64,000 bases of DNA from Brachypterus glaber (taxonomy: Eukaryota; Arthropoda; Insecta; Coleoptera; Kateretidae): assembly GCA_958510825.1 (NCBI GenBank), contig OY294044.1:103950893-104014892 (forward strand), in the 5' to 3' direction. This document shows, piece after piece, positions 54,281 through 64,000 of the stretch. Each line of letters begins with the position of its first letter. The stretch's first letter is position 1. Under the pieces are notes generated by a model, which was not told where the DNA came from, made no database searches, and worked only from the letters and a program-made list of their open reading frames with translations. A program made the position numbers and the translations under genes.

Positions 54281-55490
54281 CCAATACATACAGATAATAA
54301 GACAATTACCAGCTTTATTTTAAATAGATAAACTGAATAATAACCCCCGCGTGGCTTTTACTTTATTGAGTAGATAATTATTTATTTTACCCACTCAACT
54401 GTCACTTGTCAAATTATTTTCTTGTAAATGTCATTAAAATTTTTAATAAAGATATGAATTTCTAAGCTATTTATTGGATAAAACCTTGTATAGCACTCAT
54501 GGGTAAACCGATATTGCCCTCTCGAAAATTAAACTGATTGGCTGACGCCTCGCAGGTTAATTTTCTCATGGGCAATATCTTACTTTAGGGGCTGTCCATA
54601 TATTACGTAACGCAAAACGCAACAAAAACGTCCAAACCAAAATTCATACACTTCATACCCCCTTTCTGGCGTTATTAAAGGCTGTAGAGATTTCGTATTT
54701 TGGCTACCCCCCCAAATAGGGGGGTGTTAGGGGGAGTAGCCAAAATATAAAATCTCTACAGCCTTTAATAACGCAAGAACCGGGGTATGAATGTGTATGA
54801 ATTTTGGTACAATTTGCGTTACGTAATATATGGACAGCCCCTTACCCACTAGTACCATAAATAACTATTATCCAATACATACAGATAATGAGACAATTAC
54901 CAGCTTTATTTTAAATAGATAAACTCAATAATAACCCCCGCGTGGCTTTTACTTTATTGAGTGGATAATTATTTATTTTACTCACTCAACTGTCACTTGT
55001 CAAATTATTTTCTTGTAAATGTCATTAAAATTTTTAATAAAAATATGAATTCCTAAGATATTTATTGGATAAAACCTTGTATAGCACTCATGGGTAAACC
55101 GATATTGCCCTCTCGAAAATTAACCTGCTTGGCTTACTCCTCACAGGTTAATTTTCTCGTGGGCAATATCTTACTTTACCCACTAGTACCATAAATAACT
55201 ATTATCCAATACATACAGATAATGAGACAATTACCAGCTTTATTTTAAATAGATAAACTCAATAATAACCCAAGCGTGGCTTTTACTTTATTGAGTGGAT
55301 AATTATTTATTTTACTCACTCAACTGTCACTTGTCAAATTATTTTCTTGTAAATGTCATTAAAGTTTTTAATAAAAATATGAATTCCTGAGATATTTATT
55401 GGATAAAACCTTGTATGGCACTCATGGGTAAACCGATATTGCCCTCTCGAAAATTAACCTGCTTGGCTGACGCCCACTACCCATAAATAA
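54281..55490 (+). repeat. 333-bp tandem array, three units
   Basis: Units start CCAATACATACAGATAAT at 54281, 54872 and 55205. They contain GACAATTACCAGC, CGTGGCTTTTACTTTATTGAG, CACTCAACTGTCACTTGTC, TTGGATAAAACCTTGTATAG, CATGGGTAAACCGATATTGC, and an inner hairpin GATATTGCCC.../...GGGCAATATC. Unit 1 holds a 254-bp MITE, without which the spacing is 334. The third unit is cut at about 55485, and a non-LTR tail follows. Confidence 0.8.
54588..54841. mobile_element. 254-bp Harbinger-like MITE (GGGGCTGTCCATATATTACG), TTA duplication
   Basis: Inverted ends GGGGCTGTCCATATATTACG and CGTAATATATGGACAGCCCC, flanked by TTA (54585-54587 and 54842-54844). The empty site is present in the next tandem unit (ATCTTACTTTACCCACT, about 55169), which proves a 3-bp duplication. 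Inner arms match 34061-34260. Confidence 0.85.
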
Positions 55491-55744
55491 CTATTATACA
55501 AGTCAAATATAAGAATTATAAGCACTAGGTACTCAAGACATTTTTTTAAATACAATATTAAAAAAATAAATAAATAAAAATACAAAAAATACAAAAACAA
55601 TACATAAATAAACTCCTCAAAGCTGTAGAAGGCCTTGTTTGCAAGATAGCTTTTAATTTTGGTTTTAAAAGTTTCCAGTTTAAGTTGTCTAATTTTAATA
55701 GGTAAAATATTAATAGTAATTATATACCAAGGTAGAGAAGACAT
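55454..55744 (-). pseudogene. Non-LTR RT C-terminal tail
   Basis: LPWYIITINILPIKIRQL, ETFKTKIKSYLANKAFYSFEEF: the FxxLP..IR, FK.KLK..L....FYS.EEF ending of the 198-896/44339 lineage. Only about 45 codons are homologous; the rest is AT-rich 3' UTR read through. 55750-56220 contains a 64-codon frame (55947-56141) with no recognised domain and nothing else. Confidence 0.55.
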
Positions 55745-56226
55745 TTTTTATAGCCGAGCGTATTAAATCCTGAGCTGCGTAGCAGCGAGGGATTTAAGAC
55801 TGCGAGCCTATAATAGTCTTCTCTACCGTAGTTTATGTATTAGTTTTTTCACTACTAGCACTATTTAACTATTTTTATTCAAATAATAAAATAAATTATT
55901 AACAGAAATTATATTTCTTGAATTTTTTCATAAAAATCAAGTAGCCTTGATCAATGGCATTTGCTCCAAAAAATACTTTGAACTGACATTTAAAAATTTA
56001 CGAAAACTGATTGTAACCTATCTGTCAGATATTATAAGAGAAGCCTACAACTTGCTGGGTCAAAGCAGTAAAAATAAATTTTACGAAGCAATATTTCAGG
56101 GTATATACAATCAAAAGCTTTGCTTAAGTCTAGTAGTGTAAGTAAACAAAACTCAACAATATTTCCTCATCATTTATTAAATCTTAACCAGTAGTTCTAG
56201 TGTACTGACGTCTTTTCTGACTTAAA

Positions 56227-56345
56227 TTACATTACATTTTTGTTTAACCTCGTACTATTCTACTTAATTAAGCATTCCCTAAGTCCAGGACTTGTGTGGG
56301 CTAGTAGTAGAGGGAATCATCGGCTTTAATTGACTTTCGAACCAA
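56227..56345 (-). mobile_element. SINE 3' fragment, minus orientation
   Basis: ACATTACATTTTTGTTTAACC, CTTAATTAAGCAT, AAGTCCAGGACTTGTGTGGG and TTTAATTGACTTTCGAACC are the reverse complement of the 3' half of the SINE at 56768-57050. The tRNA head is missing. Confidence 0.65.
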
Positions 56346-56767
56346 ATGGTGGATTTGCTTTTATTCTTTTATTATTATTGTTGCGTTTTTCCTACTTTAT
56401 ACCTAATTCATTGGCTTATAACTTATAACGGTACTTCATTTTTCTATCGTTGGTGACACTTTTCGTATCCAGTGAATATTTTCAATTGAGAACAAATGGC
56501 TCCCAATTTGACTTCTGAAGTTATATCATTTGATATAACAGATATACCCTCAAAATACAATTTAACTAATTAACGTCAAACAAAACCGTTATGTATTTTA
56601 CACATTTCAAATTAGCATCACAGGTATGCCACTACGAAAAGGGCCTTCGAATGAACTTTGTAGGTATGTTTTAAACAAAATAAATAATATTTATATTAAA
56701 ACAATTTTTTTTTAGATTTTTAATGTGCCACTTGAAGAAGAAATGTGAATGAATGAAGCAAGATTCA

Positions 56768-57050
56768 TGGGAGAATTGGTGTAGTGGACTACCGCGTCCT
56801 ACTTGACGAGTTTACTACCCAAAATAGCGTGAGTTCGATTCTCACAGGTGCCGATTTGCCTTTTTCAGTTAATTAATAATTAAAATTTGGCAAAGGCGTA
56901 AGTGATGCGGACACTCCCTATAAATTGGTTCGAAAGTCAATTAAAGCCGGTGGTTCCCTCTACTACTAACCCACACAAGTCCTGGACTTAGGGGATGCTT
57001 AATTAAGTAGAATAGTACGAGGTTAAACAAAATGTAATGTAATGTAAAAA
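56768..57050 (+). mobile_element. tRNA-derived SINE with (ATGTA)n tail
   Basis: A-box region TTGGTGTAGTGGACTACCGCG and B box GAGTTCGATTCTC within a T-arm (GTGAGTTCGATTCTCAC). The body has AAGTCCTGGACTTAGGGG and GTACGAGGTTAAAC, and the 3' end is repeats of TAATG. It is unrelated to the 30410 SINE in its 3' part. Together with 56227-56345 it can form an inverted pair 580 bp apart. Target duplications were not identified. Confidence 0.65.
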
Positions 57051-57605
57051 AGATGACAGTCTCTCCCCCAATTACTTGATTTAAAGTGTTGTTTTTCTGT
57101 GCGCGCTTGATGTAATAAATCCACTGCCTCATCAATCTTTAACAGCTTATCAGCAGCGAGGTAAGAAAAATCGTTGAAATCACGCAACAAATAAAGAACT
57201 CTTAGGATTAAACTTGACACAAAGTCTACAGTTTTTACTTTTACTATCTCTTTAGCTTTTCCATCATAAGCATTCTGTTATTTTACTTTTTCTAAGACCA
57301 CCTATGAAAATGACAAAGAAGGGTATCGTTTTAAATAGGAGTTTTGGGCTAAATAAGAAAAATATGTTTTTGTTCAAAAAAGTGCAAAATGATGAAAAGA
57401 AATGATAAAAAACTGTGTTGTTTGTTAATAAAGAACAAAATGAAAAAACAAACTAAAAACTCAGGAATTATTTGTTATCGTAAACCCGACAACATTATTC
57501 TTGCGCTAAATGTGATATGATATTGAAATAAAGCAATATTTTTTGTTAATCTAAAAACCAACATAAATACCTACATTTAGGTAGAATGTATAATAAAAAC
57601 ACTAC

Positions 57606-57655
57606 AATATTAATTAAATATATTTATTTTTAAATAAATATATTTAATTAATATT
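57606..57655. repeat. Perfect 24-bp-arm palindrome (AATATTAATTAAATATATTT)
   Basis: AATATTAATTAAATATATTT... mirrored with a 2-bp centre, all A/T. 57060-57600 shows nothing else supported. Confidence 0.7.
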
Positions 57656-57806
57656 AAAAGTTGAAAATAAATTAATTTAACATGTTTTAACATTAAATTA
57701 CACTGTCCCATGGAACTACATGTTTTGGGTTATCGTAGAAACTGTTGGTTTGCTCACAACGTTATTATAGAATAAATACCTCAAAAATAACTCCATAATC
57801 GTACTG

Positions 57807-57821
57807 AAACATAAGAAACTA
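57807..57821 (+). repeat. Up to 15-bp target-site duplication, left of PLE copy 3
   Basis: AAACATAAGAAACTA, repeated at 58703-58717. Confidence 0.8.
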
Positions 57822-57873
57822 TAAAGAATTTTCACTTTCGGGTTTAGACCGTGTTAATGGATTTTCACTTTCC

Positions 57874-57908
57874 GACGTTTCGTCTCTTACTACTAGAGAC
57901 ATCTTCAG
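57874..57908 (-). ncRNA. Hammerhead ribozyme motif, PLE family A
   Basis: Identical to the motif at 6746-6780, in the left arm. Confidence 0.7.
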
Positions 57909-57951
57909 GGATTAATCTGAAACTAAGTTTCGAATCAACTTGTGTCACTAT

Positions 57952-58256
57952 TTATGACGAGTTGTGGTTATTCACCCGTGACGAGGTTTTTCCTATCAAA
58001 GACTTCCATATTGCAGGTAAGTGGTAACCAGTGTCCCGATTGATATTGTTAGGATGCTTGATGATTTCTATCGATTCCCGTATCTTCCTTGGCATTTTTC
58101 TGTTTTCTGTTAATATTTGTTTTGTTTCAGAAAAATTCATTTTATGACCTGTTTCATGTACATGTTCGGCTACTGCCGATAAGGAAATTTGTTTCTTTCT
58201 TATATTGCGCTCATGCTCTTGAAGTCTTGTAGAAATTTTTCTCTTAGTTTCACCTA
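57952..58256 (-). pseudogene. PLE GIY-YIG domain fragment, left arm
   Basis: Open from the dimer junction: IGETKRKISTRLQEHERN, AVAEHVHETGHKMNFSE, then the conserved tail to the native stop. The N-terminal GIY half is missing because the junction cuts just before YIG. Confidence 0.8.
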
Positions 58257-58259
58257 TGT

Positions 58260-58541
58260 TCTACAAGACTTCAAGAGCATGAGCGCAATATAAGAAAGAA
58301 ACAAATTTCCTTATCGGCAGCAGCCGAACATGTACATGAAACAGGTCATAAAATCAATTTTTCTGAAACAAAACAAATATTAACAGAAAACAGAAAAATG
58401 CCAAGGAAGATACGGGAATCGATAGAAATCATCAAGCATCCTGACAATATCAATCGGGACACTGGTTACCACTTACCTGCAATATGGAAGTCTTTGATAG
58501 GAAAAATCTCGTCACGGGTGAATAACCACAACTCGTCATAA
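58260..58541 (+). pseudogene. PLE GIY-YIG domain fragment, right arm
   Basis: Open frame of 93 codons from STRLQEHERN to the TAA at 58539-58541. It differs from the left arm at several sites (SAAAEH for SAVAEH, HPDNI for HPNNI, GKIS for GKTS), so the arms have diverged or came from different transcripts. Confidence 0.8.
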
Positions 58542-58584
58542 ATAGTGACACAAGTTGATTCGAAACTTAGTTTCAGATTAATCC

Positions 58585-58619
58585 CTGAAGATGTCTCTAG
58601 TAGTAAGAGACGAAACGTC
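58585..58619 (+). ncRNA. Hammerhead ribozyme motif, PLE family A (right arm)
   Basis: Plus-strand copy identical to 7353-7387. Confidence 0.7.
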
Positions 58620-58702
58620 GGAAAGTGAAAATCCATTAACACGGTCTAAACCCGAAAGTGAAAGTTCTTTATATCTTAATGGCCGTGAAAGCTTAAAATC
58701 TA

Positions 58703-58717
58703 AAACATAAGAAACTA
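58703..58717 (+). repeat. Target-site duplication, right of PLE copy 3
   Basis: Second AAACATAAGAAACTA. 58720-59330 has no feature I can support. Confidence 0.8.
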
Positions 58718-59330
58718 GTCACATAAGTCCAGCCTTATTACACATTGAATTACAGTATATTGAATCCGTGAAAACTAATAAAACACAACAAAATATTTTA
58801 ATATTATAGTCAAGAGCAGTGAACACAACACAGACCCTTTCCTTAGGCCCCACTGTAGTAGTTAATGTGCAAAGTTATTTTTATTTTGACGAGATGACAT
58901 TTGACACTTGAAGTTTCGTGCAATGTTGCCAAATCGTACATTGACAGATGTCAAATTCTTAATTAAAATAATTAATTAAAGTATGTTCCGCGACATAAGA
59001 AGGGCTGAAATTTTGGCTAAGTATTTATTTTATATGTATCTATAAGCATGTAAAGTCTTAGCGTTGCAGGCGATTTAGCCCAAAATGCGATACCCTCCTT
59101 TCACACGATTTAGAGAGTAAGAAAATCTCATATTTTATACTCGTGCGAAATAATATCATAGCGTGGAAAACTGAAACTATCATGATTTTTTTTTTCAGAA
59201 TATTTACCATTTTATTAAAAAAAAAAAAGTCTCTTGTAGGTTTCCTTTGTTTTCTTGAATTAAAACAATTTATAATTCAGAATGATTGTAACTAATAAAA
59301 AAGTGGAAAAGTGGAAAAAATATACAGAGC

Positions 59331-60052
59331 GGTCCAAAAGTCACCCCCCTCTTTCTTTTGAACGAGTTGAGATATCGACCAAATTTAGAACTCTTAAGGG
59401 CGACTTGCACCAACTTTTGGTCTGGGATTATCTCAGCTAAACCGAGTTTAAGTTAACAATGCTGCGTTTTGATTGGTCGGCCGCCAATTTAATCCAAGTT
59501 TAAAGTTAAACCATTATTGGTGCAAGTGGCCCTTAATAAGACAACTTAACCTATCTCTTAGCATATATTTGATACCTTCAGCTCTTAAAATGTGGACAGG
59601 AGAGCATGTGGGACATTTTTTTAAATGAAAAGGGGGTTCGTGTGATACATCATTTTAAAGCTTATTAAATTCTCCACTTAACTATATATTTTTTAATTTT
59701 TTAAATTTTTTTTTTGGTTTAAAATACGTTTGAAAATGGGTATTTTTGTCAAAATTTCTCTAAAAAAATCAATTTTTTTTTTAAATTACTAATTTCATGA
59801 AGAAAAAACATAAATTATACTTTTAAACTAATTTTAATTGATATAAACAGAAATTTACAAAAAATACTTAAAAAATCGCATTTTTTTGCTCAAAAAATTG
59901 AAAAATCTAAACCTTAAAAAAAATGTTTAAAAAAATAAAAAATATACAGTCTAATAGAGAATTTTATTTGCTCTAAAATGATGTATCACACGACCCCCTT
60001 TCCATTTACAAAAATGTGCTCCCACATTTTAAGAGCTGAAAGTATTAAATAT
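59331..60052. repeat. Foldback-family copy (second of 8040 family), runs into the gap
   Basis: TTAGCATATATTTGATACCTTCAGCTCTTAAAATGTGG at the left (from about 59556) and CCACATTTTAAGAGCTGAAAGTATTAAATAT at the right before the Ns are inverted, as are GTGATACATCATTTTAAAG and its complement. The right arm is cut by the assembly gap. Confidence 0.6.
59398..59532. mobile_element. 135-bp Harbinger-derived MITE (GGGCGACTTGCACCAA)
   Basis: GGGCGACTTGCACCAACTTTT and TTGGTGCAAGTGGCCC match the termini of 47481-48351. The approximate empty site is in the 8040 family copy (CTTAAATAAGACAACTT at about 8050). It carries AAACCGAGTTTAAGTTAA-type sub-terminal repeats. Confidence 0.75.
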
Positions 60053-60252
60053 NNNNNNNNNNNNNNNNNNNNNNNNNNNNNNNNNNNNNNNNNNNNNNNN
60101 NNNNNNNNNNNNNNNNNNNNNNNNNNNNNNNNNNNNNNNNNNNNNNNNNNNNNNNNNNNNNNNNNNNNNNNNNNNNNNNNNNNNNNNNNNNNNNNNNNNN
60201 NNNNNNNNNNNNNNNNNNNNNNNNNNNNNNNNNNNNNNNNNNNNNNNNNNNN
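60053..60252. other. Assembly gap, 200 N
   Basis: Exactly 200 N, so probably a fixed-size placeholder. It lies inside an inverted-repeat element, where assemblers commonly fail. Confidence 0.99.
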
Positions 60253-60669
60253 ATAACTGCTAGATATATCGAAAAAAAATTTTAACAATAGTAATAAGAG
60301 CTTAATAAGACACAAAATGGTTTGTTTAGGGGGTACAATGGAGTCGGGGCCCCGCGGGGATTAAAGGAGAAAAAAATTTTAAATGGAAAGGTTGGTCGTC
60401 TAATACACTCATTATTTTAAATCTCGTATATACTCCTTTATTTTTAATATTTTTTTTTTGAGGGTGTCAAAAAAGTGTTAAAAATGGTACTTTTTGTCAA
60501 AATAATTAAGTTCATGATAAAATGCGTAAATTAAATTATAATTTTAAAATAATTTAAAATTATATAAATAAAATTTTTAAAAGAAAATAGCATTTATTAA
60601 CAAAAAATTAAAAATTAAAGACTTGAAATGTTGAAAAAAAATCATAATGGTCAAAAAGAGAAACTTAAT

Positions 60670-61690
60670 AAAATTCACACCTCTCTTCTCAAAATTTTTA
60701 TTTATTTAGTGGATCCGGATTTCGTAAATTTATTTATTCACATCATCAGCAAAAACAATAAATAACACTTGATTAGAGAGAAGAAATAATAAGTACACAT
60801 ATAAAAATTAAATTATAACATAAACAAAAACATAAAATTAAAAATTTACATAATTACAAAAAAACTCTAACAAGTAAAAAATATCAAACATTGAACCAAA
60901 GAACTTTTACCTCAAGAATGAACATGCATGTTCATTCATCATGCATGATGAAATCTACCGTATGCTTTGTTTGAAGCTTGAACCAACTACGGTGAGGGGC
61001 TGGTGGGGAGTGACTATTGTTTACACTTAGTACGAGCAAAGAGAGAGAAAGAATGTGTAAACTTACAGTCTAATGTCGTAAACTTTGTCAAGCAATAGAT
61101 TGTTTCCGGTTGCAACACCTGCTTTAGATATTTTATTGTAAATTTTAAGAAATATTAGTTTTATTTGAGTTTTCTATGAACTAGTAGTTTAATTTTAATA
61201 AATTTAATTATATTACATTATCAGAGATAATTATGGTGTCGTAGTATAGTAGTTTTTTAAAATTTTAATGTAGGTATAAAGATTTATCATAATGATAAAG
61301 TGAAAATTACGCCACATCGCTCTGGTCACTAGAAGGTCAAAACTAGCGATACTTATGTTTACACCAGAAGCAGTATCGCGTACGTTTATGTAAACAAACA
61401 AACAAAAAGATGACACCTTCATAAACATTGGTCTGAAATAACTTCTTGAGGTAAAAGTTAATTGCCTCTCTTCCAAAAATTTTATTTATCTAGTGTATCC
61501 GGACTCGTTTGGACTTTATTTATTTATTCACATCATCAGCAAAAACAATAAATAACACTAAATTAGAGCAAAGAAATAATAAGTACACATATAAAAATTA
61601 AATTATAACAAACAAAAACAGTATAAAATTAAAAAGTTACATAATTACAAAGAAAATCGAACAAGTAAAAAACATCAAACATTGAACAAT
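60670..61690. repeat. Direct repeat pair, ~225 bp each, 790 bp apart
   Basis: 60670-60895 and 61466-61685 share CCTCTCTTC, AAAATTTTTATTTAT, ATTTATTCACATCATCAGC, AAAAACAATAAATAACACT, AATAATAAGTACACATAT, AAAATTAAATTATAACA and AAGTAAAAAATATCAAAC. On the minus strand each resembles a retrotransposon 3' UTR ending GCTGATGATGTGAATAAATAAATAAA. Between them is unique DNA with a CpG-containing GGTGAGGGGCTGGTGGGG segment. A tandem duplication or two insertions are both possible. Confidence 0.5.
60916..60937. repeat. 22-bp perfect palindrome
   Basis: GAATGAACATG and its exact complement, followed at once by another small palindrome ATCATGCATGAT. Confidence 0.6.
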
Positions 61691-61852
61691 GCGAAACACA
61701 TACCAAAAGTCAAAAGGAATTTAATAAGCTTTAAAATTATGTAAAACACAACTACCCTTTCCATTTGAAAAATGTTTTGCTCCCATTTAGGTCATTATTA
61801 TTTATTTTATTTATTATTATTATTTATTTTAGAAAAGTTACACATACAGTGC

Positions 61853-62035
61853 GATTATAAAGTGCCGAACAGTTTAAAAAGAAAATACTCTTCGTTTGAA
61901 GCCACGCCTCTGTTAGAGCCCATGTGATTGCTACGTACAACAGCTCGGTGGCCAGTAAAACGCACAAAGCTTTCTTGCATTTTACTCATCGCTAATGCCA
62001 GTTTTGCATTAAAAAGTGTTCGGCACTTTATAATC
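61853..62035. mobile_element. 183-bp MITE (GATTATAAAGTGCCGAAC)
   Basis: GATTATAAAGTGCCGAAC at the left and GTTCGGCACTTTATAATC at the right are perfect inverted ends. The centre has higher GC (CCACGCCTCTGTTAGAGCC). Non-coding. Confidence 0.65.
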
Positions 62036-62240
62036 TCTCCATTAATTTTGACAAATAATAATTTAACAAGGACATTTTAGTAGTGGATCACAACAAATTT
62101 TTTATTAGGATTTCTGATCATCATCAAATATCTCTTTAAATCAATTCATACTCGTTTTCAAAAAAGACTACCATAATTACCATTTAGTTTAATTTTGTTA
62201 AAATTATATATTTTAACTTATACAAAGTGACATTGACATA

Positions 62241-62412
62241 CAGGCGTATTCACATGTACCATTGAAATCTATTCAATATTGACAAAAATTACAATCCCAT
62301 GCAGTTTTAATACAGTTGACCTTGCAATTTTCGTCAATATTGCCACAAATCTCAATATCAATGGTACATGTGAATAGGCCTGAATTATCAATGGTACATG
62401 TGAATAGGCCTG
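62241..62412. mobile_element. MITE with duplicated right terminus (CAGGCGTATTCACATGTACC)
   Basis: CAGGCGTATTCACATGTACC at the left is inverted against GGTACATGTGAATAGGCCTG, which occurs twice (ending 62382 and 62412), 30 bp apart. Non-coding. Confidence 0.6.
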
Positions 62413-62545
62413 ATAGACATATTAAAAAGATTATAACTTTAAAAAATATTAAGGATTGTCATGATAAATGAACCACCCTGTATACATATTTTAATCATTA
62501 TAAAAGTTTTTCTATAAATAACATTTTAGCTTTTTTTTACTATTA

Positions 62546-62605
62546 GTCCAGTCAAATAACGAGAAATTCCTGTGTTAAATTGCAATAAATGTACACTAGG
62601 GTGGT
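62546..62605 (+). mobile_element. Single left terminus of the GTCCAGTCAAATAA family
   Basis: TA then GTCCAGTCAAATAACGAG, TTAAATTGCAATAAATGTACA as in 34954-35783; similarity then stops. Confidence 0.6.
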
Positions 62606-63591
62606 CGCGTAAATTCAAATTGAATATACGAATGCTTCCTACACAAAAATTTGTTGCCCTTTATGGTAATATGAATTATCCAAAATTTGAAGTCAATCGA
62701 AATACGTTAAGGCACCGCACAGTGGTCCTAAAGTTTTTAAACTTACCCATTTTACGAGCTTCTTTAATTTTAAATTTATAAATTAGCAGATTTTGAAATC
62801 TTAAACTTTTATCAACTAAAATTGTTGCCCAATTTGTGACTATTGCTTACGTAAAATTTAAGGTGGATCACAAGTCGTTTAGAGATGGCACAAGAACCTT
62901 AAACCTCAAAAAATCCATAATTTTACTAGCTTTTTTTATCCATTTTCTACCCTTGTATCCACATGGTGTAAAAATGTTAACGGGCCCTAGTCTGAAATTG
63001 TAGACCTATACATGTATATAATATATGCAAAATTTCAGGAAAATCGGAAAAAGTTAGGAGGTCGCGCAAGAGCTGTAAATGTTTAAAAATGGACGATTTT
63101 AACTTTTTTTTACTTTAAAATTAAAAAAATATATATGAGATTTTAAGATTACAAATATTTTTATTTTATTTTTTACTCTTATACTGGTTTTACTTTTTTT
63201 TTAGTTTTTATTTAACTTGAATTTCTAGTTTGTTAGTTTGTTACTATGTTAGTTTGTTAGTTAGTTTGTTTGTTAAGCAGGACACCTTAGGTTAATGATA
63301 GAAAGCTGAAATTTGCTATAGTTATTTATCTTCGAAGACAATACAATATAATAAAATAAAATAATCCCCCCAAGCCCCCCCCTCGTTGGGGAGGTATACT
63401 TCTTTTTCAATTCTTACCAATATGTTTGTGTAAATTTTGTACTGAAGGTTTTTGCACCCTATAGCTAAATACAATATTTAAAAAATTACCCCCACCCCCT
63501 AGGGGCAATTTAAATATTTATAAAGAGTCGTTTAAAAATATATTCTATTTTTTTATACCTAAACTGGATTCTCGTTACGCTCTTATATCAC

Positions 63592-64000
63592 TTTCAGATT
63601 TCTAGTTCTAGATTCAATATAGCTCCCAACGGAATATGGCCATTTTCCCCGAAAAGGGCCAACCCTATTAGGGTGTTTGTACGTTTTTCTTGTAGAGTAT
63701 ACCTGAATTTTTAATTTAGCAAAATCAAAAATAGGTCGTCCCATTTAAAAATTTAGCACAAACTGGCGTTAAAGTTGATGAATTAAAAAAAAACTTTAAA
63801 ATAACGCCATTTTCCGCTTAGACCGAAAGTGATATTTTTTATAATGACGATGCCAAAATGGGGGTATTTACGGTTCATATATATTTCAAAAAGTTATCTT
63901 TTATAGTTACGGAGATAATTCGTAGGCAATACTTCTTGTGTTAGCCGGTATATAATTATACATTATACATTTTAATGTATATAAACTAGAAATCTGAAAG
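63592..64000. repeat. Inverted repeat pair CTTTCAGATTTCTAGTT
   Basis: CTTTCAGATTTCTAGTT at about 63592 and AACTAGAAATCTGAAAG ending at 64000 bracket 380 bp. The element may continue past the window. 62606-63590 is AT-rich with C runs and no supported feature. Confidence 0.45.

Larger units (their letters stand above)
57822..58702. mobile_element. Penelope-like element family A, copy 3, head-to-head inverted dimer
   Basis: 881 bp between duplications. Left arm 57822-58258 (minus) and right arm 58259-58702 (plus) are nearly equal in length, so the element is an almost complete palindrome around 58258. Both hammerheads and both coding ends are present. The right terminus extends to GGCCGTGAAAGCTTAAAATCTAA as in copy 2. 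Confidence 0.9.

Overview
The window is about 64 kb of very AT-rich eukaryotic intergenic DNA made almost entirely of nested, decayed transposable elements. No complete host gene was recognised. The mix of elements suggests an arthropod, probably an insect with a large repeat-rich genome. The evidence is Penelope-like elements (PLEs) with GIY-YIG domains and hammerhead motifs, several 5'-truncated non-LTR reverse-transcriptase (RT) tails, hAT, PIF/Harbinger and TA-target DNA transposon derivatives, tRNA-derived SINEs, and long foldback elements with CAGGGTG ends. The species cannot be named from this sequence.

Layout. 0.1-7.8 kb: a non-LTR RT tail; an old PLE palindrome with a nested hairpin MITE; a second non-LTR tail split by a 2.0 kb LTR-like insertion; a PLE with RT and GIY-YIG domains broken by two in-frame stops; and a hAT-like foldback element carrying a young PLE. 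8-13 kb: repeat-family debris and a 55-bp minisatellite of about 22 units. 13.3 kb: a small CpG-rich patch. 13.5-15.5 kb: a TA-flanked transposon holding another non-LTR tail. 15.8-16.3 kb: a dense cluster of CAAG/CTTG words. 18-31 kb: an ~860 bp TA-target MITE (three copies), a CAGGGTG foldback, a head-to-head PLE dimer, a hAT-like element inserted into a relative of itself, a Crypton-like relic and a complete SINE. 31-38 kb: divergent direct repeats, several hairpin MITEs, a poly-T/CAG/GTA cluster and a higher-GC stretch. 38-48 kb: a non-LTR RT with the catalytic FADD motif, more foldbacks, and a Harbinger element with remnants of both its genes. 48-56 kb: a TA-ended element containing a 147/294-bp higher-order tandem array, and a 333-bp tandem array with a MITE in it. 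56-64 kb: a SINE pair, a third PLE dimer, an assembly gap of 200 N, duplicated segments and small MITEs.

The strongest structural observations are these. (1) Minimal hammerhead-ribozyme motifs occur in three distinct PLE families, and stems I and II covary between them. (2) Three PLE insertions have the same design: 5'-truncated copies joined head to head, flanked by 12-15 bp target-site duplications (TSDs). (3) Internal empty sites date nested insertions and fix TSD lengths for hAT-like (8 bp) and Harbinger-like (3 bp, TWA) families. (4) A Harbinger deletion derivative fuses the 5' remnants of its two convergent genes. All functional statements rest on reading the sequence by eye; no database search was run.
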